Source: Eubacteriales bacterium
GTDB lineage: Bacteria > Bacillota > Clostridia > Lachnospirales > Lachnospiraceae
DNA: 64,000 nucleotides
Direction: 5' to 3'
NCBI GenBank assembly: GCA_030524135.1
Contig: JAUNHA010000005.1
Location: forward strand, 1 to 64,000
Shown: positions 7,707 to 15,940 of the stretch, in pieces
How positions within the stretch are numbered: the stretch's first letter is position 1
Layout: each line of letters begins with the position of its first letter
Translations under genes and position numbers: made by a program
Notes under the pieces: model-generated
The model's input: the letters and a program-made list of their open reading frames with translations, nothing else
What the model was told of the DNA's origin: nothing
Database searches by the model: none

Positions 7707-7746
7707 CGGCGGCTGTATTTGAAATTATAATATAGCTGCCGTTTTT
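7707..7746 (+). terminator. Terminator after saoL
   Basis: CGGCGGCT-TAT / ATA-AGCTGCCG imperfect stem, followed by GTTTTTATTGC and more T-rich sequence, 30 bp after the proposed full-length saoL stop (7676-7678). Its placement supports translation continuing past the UGA at 7505. Confidence 0.7.
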
Positions 7747-7788
7747 ATTGCTTTTTTTTGTAAAATAAACCTGTTGGTATTCATAGAA

Positions 7789-7802
7789 TCCGCCAGGCGG
7801 AC
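7789..7802 (+). promoter_or_regulatory. Palindrome upstream of saoD
   Basis: TCCGCC-A-GGCGGA lies 21 bp before the saoD start. Its position after the saoL terminator makes it a candidate operator or leader hairpin for separately transcribed saoD. Confidence 0.35.
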
Positions 7803-7822
7803 AGGATGAGGAGGTATTTGTA

Positions 7823-8155
7823 ATGAAAGTAGCATATTTATTGGAATCTGATCACGTAAGAGATATTCTGGAGAACATGATCGTACCGCAGCTTGAAGAG
7901 GAGAGACACGGTGCGGAGGTAGCGGGAATGATGTTCTTCTATGATAATACGTTTATCATGCAGGAGGGTTCAGACCTCGGCGAGCGCATCGTAAAGCTTG
8001 CGGACAAATACGGCATTCTTCTGATGTGCTGCGACAGATGCTGCTATCAGAGAGATATTGCGGATAAGCTCCAGGCTCCGTGCGGTATCGGCTGTTTCCC
8101 GAATGTCTATGCAGCTCTCGGCGGAGCGGGCGTGGATCAGGTGATCACACTGTAA
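7823..8155 (+). CDS. saoD: DsrE-like Cys-rich protein SaoD
   Basis: A 110-aa protein of the DsrE/DsrF-like sulfur-relay fold, preceded by GAGGAGG. Six cysteines cluster in two groups, CCDRCC (69, 70, 73, 74) and CGIGC (87, 91), far more than a usual DsrE protein. This suggests binding of a soft metal, sulfur or selenium. A terminator separates it from saoL, so it may have its own promoter. Family membership follows the fold pattern, and the SaoD name is from recalled NCBI naming. Function is inferred only from the neighbourhood. Confidence 0.75.
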   Translation: MKVAYLLESDHVRDILENMIVPQLEEERHGAEVAGMMFFYDNTFIMQEGSDLGERIVKLADKYGILLMCCDRCCYQRDIADKLQAPCGIGCFPNVYAALGGAGVDQVITL

Positions 8156-8195
8156 GCAGACGTTCGTCTGAGCGAAAAACGCATTCAGAACATAA

Positions 8196-8259
8196 AAAAG
8201 CGGGAGTATTCCGGACAGCCTGCCAGTCGGCGGCTTTATTCCGGAGCACTTCCGCTTTT
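8196..8259. terminator. Bidirectional terminator between saoD and the response regulator
   Basis: A long interrupted stem: AAAAGCGG, AGT, TCCGGA (8196-8215) with TCCGGA, ACT, CCGCTTTT (8240-8259). A/T ends on both sides suit two convergent genes. Confidence 0.75.
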
Positions 8260-8278
8260 GTGAAATCACAGATATCGA

Positions 8279-8986
8279 TCACGGGTTCAGGTGATATCCC
8301 TTTCCCCAGTCGGTGACCAGCCTTTTCGGAGAGGACGGATCCTCCTCCAGCTTGTCACGGATACGGTTAATGTATACCAGTATTTTGGCATTGTCGGTTT
8401 TGTCGCTGTTCCAGACCTCACGGTAAAGCCGCTCCTTTGAGATGATCTCACCGGGATTTGCGGCAAGTCTGCAGAGAATCGCAAATTCCTTTGAGGAGAG
8501 GGAAAGCTCTTTTCCGGAAAGCTGTGCGGTCCGGGTATCCAGTTTCAGAAGAAGATCTCCGCAGATGATCTCCGGTCTTTGGGGAGCTTTTGCGGTGTAT
8601 TCGCGGGTCCTTCTGAGCAGAGCCCGGATCTTTGAGACGAGTACGGTTTTGCTGAACGGCTTGGTAACATAGTCGTCTGCGCCAAGTCCATAGCCCTTTA
8701 CCATGCTGCTGTCTTCCGCAAGACCGCTCAGTACGATGACCGGAGTGAAGATCCCGTTTTCCCGCAGTGTTTTAAGCAGGGAAAATCCGTCTGTGCCGGG
8801 CATCAGTACATCCAGAAGAATAACATCGTAAGAGGTCTTTTCGAGAAGCGCGAGCGCTTCTTTCGCGTCTGCAGCCGCATCTGCATGTATCTGTTCTCCC
8901 TTCAGGGCAGCCCGGATCGCCGTGCGCACGGATGCTTCATCGTCGATCACAAGGACCTGAATGGGGTTTTCCAAAGTATCTGTCAT
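8279..8986 (-). CDS. OmpR/PhoB-family response regulator
   Basis: A 235-aa two-component regulator. The receiver domain has acidic residues Asp15-Asp16, phospho-acceptor Asp59 (ILLDVLMPGTDG) and Lys109 (DDYVTKPF). The C-terminal half is a winged-helix DNA-binding domain (LSSKEFAILCRLAANPGEIISKE region). It is divergent from the histidine kinase at 9128 with a 141-bp shared promoter region, so they are probably a pair. Lying between saoD and the second Cys-rich binding protein, it may control the metal-related genes, but no binding site was identified. Confidence 0.9.
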   Translation of the reverse strand: MTDTLENPIQVLVIDDEASVRTAIRAALKGEQIHADAAADAKEALALLEKTSYDVILLDVLMPGTDGFSLLKTLRENGIFTPVIVLSGLAEDSSMVKGYGLGADDYVTKPFSKTVLVSKIRALLRRTREYTAKAPQRPEIICGDLLLKLDTRTAQLSGKELSLSSKEFAILCRLAANPGEIISKERLYREVWNSDKTDNAKILVYINRIRDKLEEDPSSPKRLVTDWGKGYHLNP

Positions 8987-9045
8987 ATTGGGTTCCTTAA
9001 ATCAGTCCGGCAAAGGCAGCAGCCGGTTCTGTATGCATATAGGGA

Positions 9046-9075
9046 TTGAATTGCTGCCAAATTCGTGTTTATATT
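9046..9075 (+). promoter_or_regulatory. Putative promoter of the histidine kinase
   Basis: TTGAAT (9046-9051), 18-bp spacer, TATATT (9070-9075), upstream of the GTG start at 9128. An inverted repeat GGCAGCA / TGCTGCC spans about 9015-9058 and overlaps the -35, so it is a candidate operator. Confidence 0.5.
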
Positions 9076-9127
9076 ATAGCGGACGGCTGCAGATTTAGCA
9101 AGAAGCCTGAAGGAAGGAAGCAAACAG

Positions 9128-10858
9128 GTGAAAACAACAAACGAAACACAAAAAATCAACGGAAAAAAAGAAGCGCAGCCTGCAAATTATCCGCGCAGGC
9201 ACGCACTGTTTCATCTGCTGTTTGCGCTCGTCGGGCTTGTTCTGCTGCTCTGCGGTGCTTATTATTCTTATCGTACGGTGGAAAATGCACTTGTCGAGAG
9301 TGAAGCGGAGAGCCTGAAAAGCCTTGCATCCGCAAATGCGATCAATCTTAAGGCGGAGTTCCGTGATAAGGAAGAGCTTTTGCTGAGCCTCTATGCTGAT
9401 GAGTTTGAAAGCATGGAGGCGCTGAATACGGAACTTGATAAGGTCTTCTGCGATAAACTGTTTTACAGACCATCCGATTATGAACGGCTGCCTGCGTGGA
9501 AGCGGGATATCTGCCTGCGCGCGGCAAAAGCCCCGGGAACGGTGATCAGCGGACCCTGTGTCTATCAGAATGGCGGATATTATGTATTTTATATGACGCT
9601 TTCGGTTTCCGTTGCCGGAGAGCCTGCCGGCGTTCTGCAGTTTGAATGGAATCTCGACCGGATCTTTCGCCAGACGGAAACGCTTTCGAGCCTGCATATT
9701 AACAACAACGGCTATTGTATCGTCAGAAACAAGGAAGGAAAGATCGTGATGTCTGCTGAACAGGGAAAAGAGGACATTGCGGATACCACATTTCCGGAAG
9801 CTGCCGGAAATACACTGCCGGCTGTGCAGAAGACCTGGCATTATGAACTGGTAAACGGCGCGCCGGTACAGCAGAATGAGCTTCTGGCCTTTGCTTCGGC
9901 AGCAGTAGGAGATGAGGTTTTTACAGTATATGTAGCGGAAGACTATGATATGCTGGTAAAGCCGATCGAAAAGCTGTCGATCTATCTGGCGTTTCTGGGC
10001 GGACTGCTGCTGATATGGCTGCTTGCATCTATGTGGCTGTATATGCAGTCACGGAAGAAGGAGGAGCAGCTGAGGCTGGCGCTCCGGTACGAAAAAGAGC
10101 TTAATGAAGCGGGAAAAACGCTTGAAAAGCAGGAGGAAATCCTGCGCATTTATAACCGGGATAAGGAGCTTACCGCCCTGCAGAGTTCACTTGCACATGA
10201 ATTTAATAATCAGATGACGCCGGTGCTGATCTATGCGGAGCTGTTCCGCGATAATAAGACGGTTGCAGGGCTTCTGCCGGAGGAGACGGAGGCGCTGTAC
10301 CAGTCCGCATTGCAGTGCAGCGATCTGTCACGGCAGATGCTCGAATTTACGAGACAGGGGCGCGCGGAGAAAAAGGCTGTGGATTTTAATGCGTCCATGG
10401 AGGTACGCACAAGTCTGCGCATGGTGGAGAAACTGCTTCCGGAGCACGTCCGCATGGAAACGAAGCTCAGCCGCAGGGAATTTTTTATACATGGACAAAG
10501 CGGGATGCTGAGCCAGATCATTCTGAACCTTTCAAATAACGCGGTCTATGCGATGCGGGAAACGCAGGATGCCGTATTAAGAGTTATGTTTGGCGCATCA
10601 AAGGAGCAGGAGGGCTTTATATGCCTGATCATCGAGGACAACGGATGCGGCATTCCGAAAGCGCAGCAGCGGCATGTATTTGAACCGTTCTTTACGACAA
10701 AACCGATGAAGGAAGGAAATGGTATCGGCCTTACCGTGGTGGCGAGACTTGTGCAGGAACATGGCGGTTTTCTGGATGTGAAATCGGAAGAAGGCAGGGG
10801 GACATCCTTTACGATACAGATTCCATATATCCGCGTGGAAGAAGCGGAGAAAATATAA
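9128..10858 (+). CDS. Membrane sensor histidine kinase
   Basis: A 576-aa kinase starting at GTG behind GGAAGGAAG. One membrane segment near residues 19-43, an extracytoplasmic Cache-like sensor region (about 45-280), a second segment (about 284-308), a short coiled coil, then the phospho-acceptor His in LAHEFNNQMTP (HisKA type). The ATPase N box (NLSNNAVYAM), G1 (EDNGCGIP) and G2 (GNGIGLTVV) are present. It is divergent from the response regulator and followed by a binding-protein gene. An auxiliary role of that binding protein in sensing is possible but only inferred. Confidence 0.9.
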   Translation: MKTTNETQKINGKKEAQPANYPRRHALFHLLFALVGLVLLLCGAYYSYRTVENALVESEAESLKSLASANAINLKAEFRDKEELLLSLYADEFESMEALNTELDKVFCDKLFYRPSDYERLPAWKRDICLRAAKAPGTVISGPCVYQNGGYYVFYMTLSVSVAGEPAGVLQFEWNLDRIFRQTETLSSLHINNNGYCIVRNKEGKIVMSAEQGKEDIADTTFPEAAGNTLPAVQKTWHYELVNGAPVQQNELLAFASAAVGDEVFTVYVAEDYDMLVKPIEKLSIYLAFLGGLLLIWLLASMWLYMQSRKKEEQLRLALRYEKELNEAGKTLEKQEEILRIYNRDKELTALQSSLAHEFNNQMTPVLIYAELFRDNKTVAGLLPEETEALYQSALQCSDLSRQMLEFTRQGRAEKKAVDFNASMEVRTSLRMVEKLLPEHVRMETKLSRREFFIHGQSGMLSQIILNLSNNAVYAMRETQDAVLRVMFGASKEQEGFICLIIEDNGCGIPKAQQRHVFEPFFTTKPMKEGNGIGLTVVARLVQEHGGFLDVKSEEGRGTSFTIQIPYIRVEEAEKI

Positions 10859-11048
10859 ATAATTGTTTATAAATGCTTATAGCAGCATGCCGGCTTATAA
10901 GAAAATGCAATAAAGGTTTTCAAAAAAGGCTCTTCTCATTATGATAATAAATATAAACGAATATTTATATTCTGAACATGATATTCTGAAAAATCCGCCC
11001 CAGGAGGGGCAGGAGCTTTTGAAACAACACATCAGGAGGAGAAACAGT

Positions 11049-12326
11049 ATGAAAAAGAGAGCGCTTGCATGCCTGCTTGCGGTTTCACTTGTTGTCCCGG
11101 CGGCAACAGCCTGCCATGACAGCAGTGAAAGGACGGCAACCGTTGACAATGAAGCGATCGGATATGATCCGAAGGAAGCGGTTAAGGATTTTGAATTCGG
11201 CGAGCTGAACGACACAGAGAAAGATTACACGATTGAGATGGGATACTTCAACTGCGATCACATGGTTGGATCCATCATCGGAGAAAAGGCAGGCATCTAT
11301 GAGGCGCTTGGTCTCAAGGTCAACGTGACAAAGTCTGCAGAGACGCTGAAGGGCATGACTTCCGGACAGGTAGACGTCGGGTACATGGGTATCGAGGGTG
11401 CGATCCGTGCAGCGAACCAGGGTGCGCCGTTTTTCATGGCGGCAGGAAACCACGTCGGAGGCTCTCGTTACTTTGTGGCTTCCAATGATATCAAGGATGC
11501 TTCGGAGATCGAAGGAAAGACCCTTGCGATCAGTGCAGAGCCAAATATCGATCCGGAGTGGATCACATGGTCCGGGAAGCTCGGAATTTCCGATCAGCCG
11601 GATGCTTATAACATTGTAAATATGAGCCAGCAGGATGCGATGTTCGCACTGAAGGCGGGTCAGATCGATGGATTTACCTGCTGCGATCCGTATGCATCCA
11701 TTGCAGAGTTTGAAGGGTTTGGACATATCATGGCGATCGGCTGGGGCGCTGCGGACGTAAACAGTGAATCTACGGCTGATCAGTGGGGTCTCTGCTGCAT
11801 CTATGCAATGGCGAGTGAATTCCAGGAGAAGTGCCCGGAGCTTGCAAGACGTCTTGTATATGCGCACACAAAGGCGATCGAATACATGTATCTTCATCCG
11901 TATAATGCGGCGATGATGTTCGCGGATGGATTTGACGTGGATCCGTATGTTGGTCTTCGCACGATCTACATGAAGACCGTTGCAGAGGGACGTACGATCA
12001 CCTGGCAGTTCTCTGAGAAGAACGTGGATAATTATATTCATTATTTCACGCAGTATCCGCAGATTCCGGAGGAAGAGATCCCGCGTCTTGACAACGTACA
12101 GGCATTCCTGAATACCAATCTGCTGAGCGAGGTGAATGCAGACGATTTTGAGACCTTTATCAAGGACAATATTGATGCAGAGTTCCCGGTCGGCATGACC
12201 TTTGAGGACTGGTACAACAAGGCAAAGGCGATCGACGGCATCTCTGATGAAGAGGCGATTGACATCTCCAAGACGGCGACCTCCTATCTGAATAAGGATC
12301 TTGCAGACAGAGCGGTAATCGATTAA
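11049..12326 (+). CDS. Cys-rich NMT1/TauA-type ABC substrate-binding lipoprotein
   Basis: A 425-aa lipoprotein, ATG at 11049 behind AGGAGGAG; the in-frame upstream extension lacks a signal. Lipobox PAATAC puts the lipidated Cys at 22. The fold resembles nitrate/sulfonate/taurine binding proteins (GYFNCDHMVGSIIGEKAGIY, GQVDVGYMG). It is unusual in carrying Cys69 and His71 in the first ligand loop, Cys211-Cys212 in GFTCCDPY, Cys249-Cys250 in WGLCC, and Cys262. In relatives these loops contact ligand. A soft-metal or organometal ligand is therefore plausible. No permease or ATPase is adjacent, so it may feed SaoP-SaoA or serve the kinase upstream. It could equally be a second SaoB-like protein. 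Confidence 0.82.
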   Translation: MKKRALACLLAVSLVVPAATACHDSSERTATVDNEAIGYDPKEAVKDFEFGELNDTEKDYTIEMGYFNCDHMVGSIIGEKAGIYEALGLKVNVTKSAETLKGMTSGQVDVGYMGIEGAIRAANQGAPFFMAAGNHVGGSRYFVASNDIKDASEIEGKTLAISAEPNIDPEWITWSGKLGISDQPDAYNIVNMSQQDAMFALKAGQIDGFTCCDPYASIAEFEGFGHIMAIGWGAADVNSESTADQWGLCCIYAMASEFQEKCPELARRLVYAHTKAIEYMYLHPYNAAMMFADGFDVDPYVGLRTIYMKTVAEGRTITWQFSEKNVDNYIHYFTQYPQIPEEEIPRLDNVQAFLNTNLLSEVNADDFETFIKDNIDAEFPVGMTFEDWYNKAKAIDGISDEEAIDISKTATSYLNKDLADRAVID

Positions 12327-12397
12327 GCAGGGCATCAGCAGCATACAAATACCACAAATACCAACCAACAGGCCTCTGCCGGTTCTGGCAGAGTGCG

Positions 12398-12437
12398 AAA
12401 GAGGGGCAGTTTCCACGGGAGACCGCCCCTCTTTACT
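12398..12437 (+). terminator. Terminator after the Cys-rich binding protein
   Basis: Perfect 10-bp stem AAAGAGGGGC (12398-12407) / GCCCCTCTTT (12425-12434). A second 7-bp hairpin (CTCTGCC/GGCAGAG, 12374-12393) lies just upstream. Confidence 0.75.
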
Positions 12438-12583
12438 TAATTGCGAACTTATATTGATTGATGCGCCGGAAAATGGTAAACTAGTACTGATTTTCTTTTC
12501 AGGCGCGAAGATATGTTTTCTGCAGACAGAAGGCGTATGCGCCTGTTTCTTGAAGTTTAAGCCTGATCGGGGATTGAATATAG

Positions 12584-14263
12584 ATGGTAAAAAGACGCAG
12601 AAGACCGAAGAAATCCAGCTTTGTCGGAGATATCTTTCATTTTGTTCTGGCCGTTGCACTGATCGTTGCGGCCGTATTTGTCGTGCTGTATGTGGCAGGC
12701 AAGGTTAAGAATATCGCCGGAGCCTTTGGCAAGGGCGAAACGGAGGCAAGCTCCTCCGGGCAGAACATTGAGATCAACAATGAAACGGAGAGCGCTTCGC
12801 AGGCAAGCGGATTCGAGACGCTGGAGGACGGATCCGTGAAATGGCGCAAAGATGACGGAAGTTTTGCGAAGGACGAGTGGATCGCTGACGGAGACGAACT
12901 CTATTATTTTAATACAAATGAAAAGCTGCAGACCGGAACAAAGGGGATCGAGGGGATGCTGTATACCTTTTCGGAAGACGGACGCCTCAGCTCGATCCGC
13001 TATAATCCGGCTTATTCGCCGGATCAGAGCAGCGTGCCTGGAGATTACCCAAGTCTCATACAGACCAGGCGCCTTTGGGCATTTCTGGATGAGGACGATA
13101 CGCGCGGCGCTTTTTCGGCGCTTATGTATAAGCGGACGACGGATGCGATGTCCTACCAGCTCGGCGGAGACGAGAACCCGCAGTACACGGGACCGTACAG
13201 TATGCAGATCGATGGAAACTATATCTATTTTCTGCCGCTTACGGACGGGCAGGACCTCACGGACGAAGAGGCTTCCATCAATGGAAAGCTTTACCGGATG
13301 AAGCCGGGGGATACCGTGCGGCAGATCGTGGCAGAGAATGTGGAAGGCTATAAGGTGCTTGACGGGACCGTCTATTATTATGCGGACGGCGCGATGCACA
13401 CCACCAGAGAGGCGGAGGACGATACCTCTAAAAACAAGCCGGTCCAGTCGGGTGCGGACGAGGTCTTCTATGTGATCATTGAAGGCGGAGCGGCGCATCT
13501 TGTCGATGAGAACGGAGATGCCGTAAGCTCGGATAGCGGGGAACTTAAGGGCAGAGGTTTTACCTATTATCTGAGAGAGGACGGTACGATCCGGGGCGTA
13601 AAGAATAAGACGAGCGTGACGACGGGCGGATACACCTACTATGCGGAGACAGACACTGCCTTTGGAGAGACCATAAGCCGCATCATGCGGAAAGACGGAA
13701 GCGGAAATGAACAGATCATTTCAGCTGAATTTTCCGGAAAGATCGGAAATATTCATTATGAATACGAAACAGGAAATATGATCGCGGAGTATACTTCGGC
13801 GGATGGGACCGGCCGCTTTGTACAGATTACAAAGGCCGGAGACGTGGATGTGCTGAATGACAGCAGCGCAGGCGCGGCGCAGCTTTCGCTGATAGGCGTA
13901 CAGGATCATCAGGCGATCGGAATGCGGACCGTCTCCGGAAAGGATGAATTCGTGACGCTCTCCATTTCCCACACCACCCCGCTTGCCGTGGGAGTGGATC
14001 CGATCGATGTAGAGCCAAAAGAGGAAAATACGGAAGATCCGCTGATATCTGATGCACCGGCTGAACAGAAAACGGAGGCACCCGGGGAGACAGGCGGACA
14101 GCAGAAAACGGAGGCGGCGGAAAAACCGGAGACAAAGGCACCCGCGGTACCGCAGGAGACAGCGGCACCTCAGCCCGCGGAAACGATCGCGCCCGCGGAA
14201 GGCGGCGGTTCTGCAGTCCTGGCGGGACCGGAAGGGGCGGTCGTCGGAGGTGCGCCGCAGTAA
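12584..14263 (+). CDS. Membrane-anchored hypothetical protein with beta-propeller/DUF5050-like repeats
   Basis: A 559-aa protein of unknown function. A basic start (MVKRRRRPKK) and one membrane helix (about residues 16-38) suggest an N-in, outside-facing topology. Outside lie repeated W/Y-D-G strands (VKWRKDDGSF, ELYYFNTNEK, NYIYFLPLTDG, GTVYYYADG, FTYYLREDG, GYTYYAETD) like DUF5050 or cell-wall-binding-type repeats. The last 90 residues are Pro/Glu/Thr/Ala-rich low complexity. It precedes the guanylate-kinase-like gene by 26 bp, so the two may share a transcript. A cell-surface structural or sensing role is only a guess. Confidence 0.75.
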   Translation: MVKRRRRPKKSSFVGDIFHFVLAVALIVAAVFVVLYVAGKVKNIAGAFGKGETEASSSGQNIEINNETESASQASGFETLEDGSVKWRKDDGSFAKDEWIADGDELYYFNTNEKLQTGTKGIEGMLYTFSEDGRLSSIRYNPAYSPDQSSVPGDYPSLIQTRRLWAFLDEDDTRGAFSALMYKRTTDAMSYQLGGDENPQYTGPYSMQIDGNYIYFLPLTDGQDLTDEEASINGKLYRMKPGDTVRQIVAENVEGYKVLDGTVYYYADGAMHTTREAEDDTSKNKPVQSGADEVFYVIIEGGAAHLVDENGDAVSSDSGELKGRGFTYYLREDGTIRGVKNKTSVTTGGYTYYAETDTAFGETISRIMRKDGSGNEQIISAEFSGKIGNIHYEYETGNMIAEYTSADGTGRFVQITKAGDVDVLNDSSAGAAQLSLIGVQDHQAIGMRTVSGKDEFVTLSISHTTPLAVGVDPIDVEPKEENTEDPLISDAPAEQKTEAPGETGGQQKTEAAEKPETKAPAVPQETAAPQPAETIAPAEGGGSAVLAGPEGAVVGGAPQ

Positions 14264-14289
14264 TCTGAGAGCAGGAAGGTAAGAAAAGG

Positions 14290-14874
14290 ATGGGAAGAAT
14301 ATTCTGCATCATGGGAAAATCGGCGAGCGGCAAGGATACGCTGTACCGGGAAATTCTTTTGCGCTGTCCAGGGCTTCATACAAATGTCATGTATACGACG
14401 AGACCAAAACGGGCGGGAGAAACGGACGGAAAGGCTTACTTTTTTGTGACAGAGGAGCAGCTTTCCCGGTATGAGACGGAAGGAAAGCTGATAGAAAAGA
14501 GAGTTTATCAGACCGTCAGCGGTCCGTGGATCTATGCGACGGTAGACGACGGACAGATCGACCTTTCACGCGGTGATTATCTGGTGCCGGGAACCCTTGC
14601 ATCTTATCTGAAGCTTCGGGAGTATTTCGGAACGGAACATCTTACGCCGCTTTATATTGAGATCGATGACGGGGAACGCCTGATGCGCGCGCTGCAGCGG
14701 GAAATGAAGGAGAAGACACCTAATTACAGGGAGCTTTGCCGGCGTTTTCTGGCGGATGCGGAGGATTTCTCCGAGGAGAATCTCCGGGAAGCGGGAATTG
14801 TAAAACGCTATAATAACCATGATCTGGAAAGCTGTCTGAACGAGCTTTGCGGAGAGATCTGCCGGAAGGCATAA
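14290..14874 (+). CDS. Guanylate kinase-like protein
   Basis: A 194-aa P-loop kinase. Walker A is GKSASGKD (residues 9-16), and YTTRPKRAGETDGKAYFFV matches the GMP-binding TTRPxRxGExDGxxYxF motif of guanylate kinase. The 'lid' and C-terminal parts diverge from canonical Gmk, so it is probably a paralogue rather than the essential housekeeping enzyme. A true GMP kinase activity is possible. It sits at the head of a block of replication and translation genes (holB, ricT, trmN6). Confidence 0.75.
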   Translation: MGRIFCIMGKSASGKDTLYREILLRCPGLHTNVMYTTRPKRAGETDGKAYFFVTEEQLSRYETEGKLIEKRVYQTVSGPWIYATVDDGQIDLSRGDYLVPGTLASYLKLREYFGTEHLTPLYIEIDDGERLMRALQREMKEKTPNYRELCRRFLADAEDFSEENLREAGIVKRYNNHDLESCLNELCGEICRKA

Positions 14875-14944
14875 CAGAGCCGGAACACGGGAAACACAGG
14901 CAGAAGGAAATAAAAAAAGCAGGAAAGAAAAGCAGGGAAGCTTT

Positions 14945-15940
14945 ATGGCAGGATTAAAAGATATTCTTGGAAACGATTTTATGAAGGAGCAGTTTTTAAA
15001 CGCGGCCGGCTCCGGGCGCATTTCCCACGCATACCTGATCACAGGGGAAAAAGGCATGGGAAAAAAGACCTTTGCGCAGGCGCTTGCGCTGATGCTCTTA
15101 TGTGAAAACCGCAAGGAGGGAGAGGACTCCTGTCTTTCCTGCCCGTCCTGTAAAAAAATACTTGCGGGAAATCACCCGGATGTTATTTATGTAAATCATG
15201 AAAAGCAGGACAGCATTTCTGTTGACGAGATCCGCAGACAGCTCTGCGATACGATCGAGATACGGCCGTATGAGGGAAAACGAAAGATCTACATCGTTCC
15301 CGAGGCGGAGAAGATGACGCCGCAGGCGCAGAACGCGCTGCTGAAGACGCTGGAGGAGCCGCCGGAGTATGCGGTGATCATGCTGCTCACGTCGGATGTG
15401 GAAAAACTGCTTCCGACCATTTTATCCAGAGTATCAAGGATTCAGATGAAGCCGCGTACGGACAAACAGATCCGCGCGTTCCTTGCCGCGCATTATGATG
15501 CGCCGGAGGAGAGCCTTGATCTCTGCGTGGCGTTTGCCAGAGGAAACCTGGGAAAGGCGATCAGCCTTTTAACGGACGAGACCTTTTCCATCTGGTATCA
15601 TGAGGCGATCCGGCTGTGCAGAAATATCCGCAGACTGGATGCAGCGGAAATTTCACAGGCTGCGGCTAAGCTGAAGCAGCTCTGTCCGGATCTGCAGGAG
15701 CTTTTGTCCCTGATCCAGCTCTGGTACAGAGATCTGATGATGTATAAGGTAACAAAGGACATGAACGGCCTCGCGTTCGGAAACGAACGTGCCGCAATGA
15801 TGGAACTCGCCTCCCTTTCCTCGTATGAGGGCATTGAGGAGATCATGGAGGATATCGAGACCTGCTCGCTCCGCCTTAAGGCAAACGTTAATCCGGAGCT
15901 GGCGCTTGAGCTTTTGTTTTTAAATATGAAGGAGAAATAA
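14945..15940 (+). CDS. holB: DNA polymerase III delta' subunit
   Basis: A 331-aa clamp-loader subunit. The N-terminal AAA+ domain has ITGEKGMGKKT, a degenerate P-loop typical of delta'. A zinc-binding Cys set (CENRKEGEDSCLSCPSCKK) follows, then Q-N-A-LLKTLEEPPEYAV. The C-terminal domain packs with gamma and delta. It is immediately followed, with no gap, by ricT, an order conserved across Firmicutes (holB-yaaT). Confidence 0.93.
   Translation: MAGLKDILGNDFMKEQFLNAAGSGRISHAYLITGEKGMGKKTFAQALALMLLCENRKEGEDSCLSCPSCKKILAGNHPDVIYVNHEKQDSISVDEIRRQLCDTIEIRPYEGKRKIYIVPEAEKMTPQAQNALLKTLEEPPEYAVIMLLTSDVEKLLPTILSRVSRIQMKPRTDKQIRAFLAAHYDAPEESLDLCVAFARGNLGKAISLLTDETFSIWYHEAIRLCRNIRRLDAAEISQAAAKLKQLCPDLQELLSLIQLWYRDLMMYKVTKDMNGLAFGNERAAMMELASLSSYEGIEEIMEDIETCSLRLKANVNPELALELLFLNMKEK

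Noticed and set aside
11085..12659. 524-aa open frame antisense to the Cys-rich binding protein
   Set aside because: It has low-complexity His/Arg/Ile/Leu composition typical of a shadow frame, no domain, and lies opposite a gene with a clear lipobox and ribosome-binding site.
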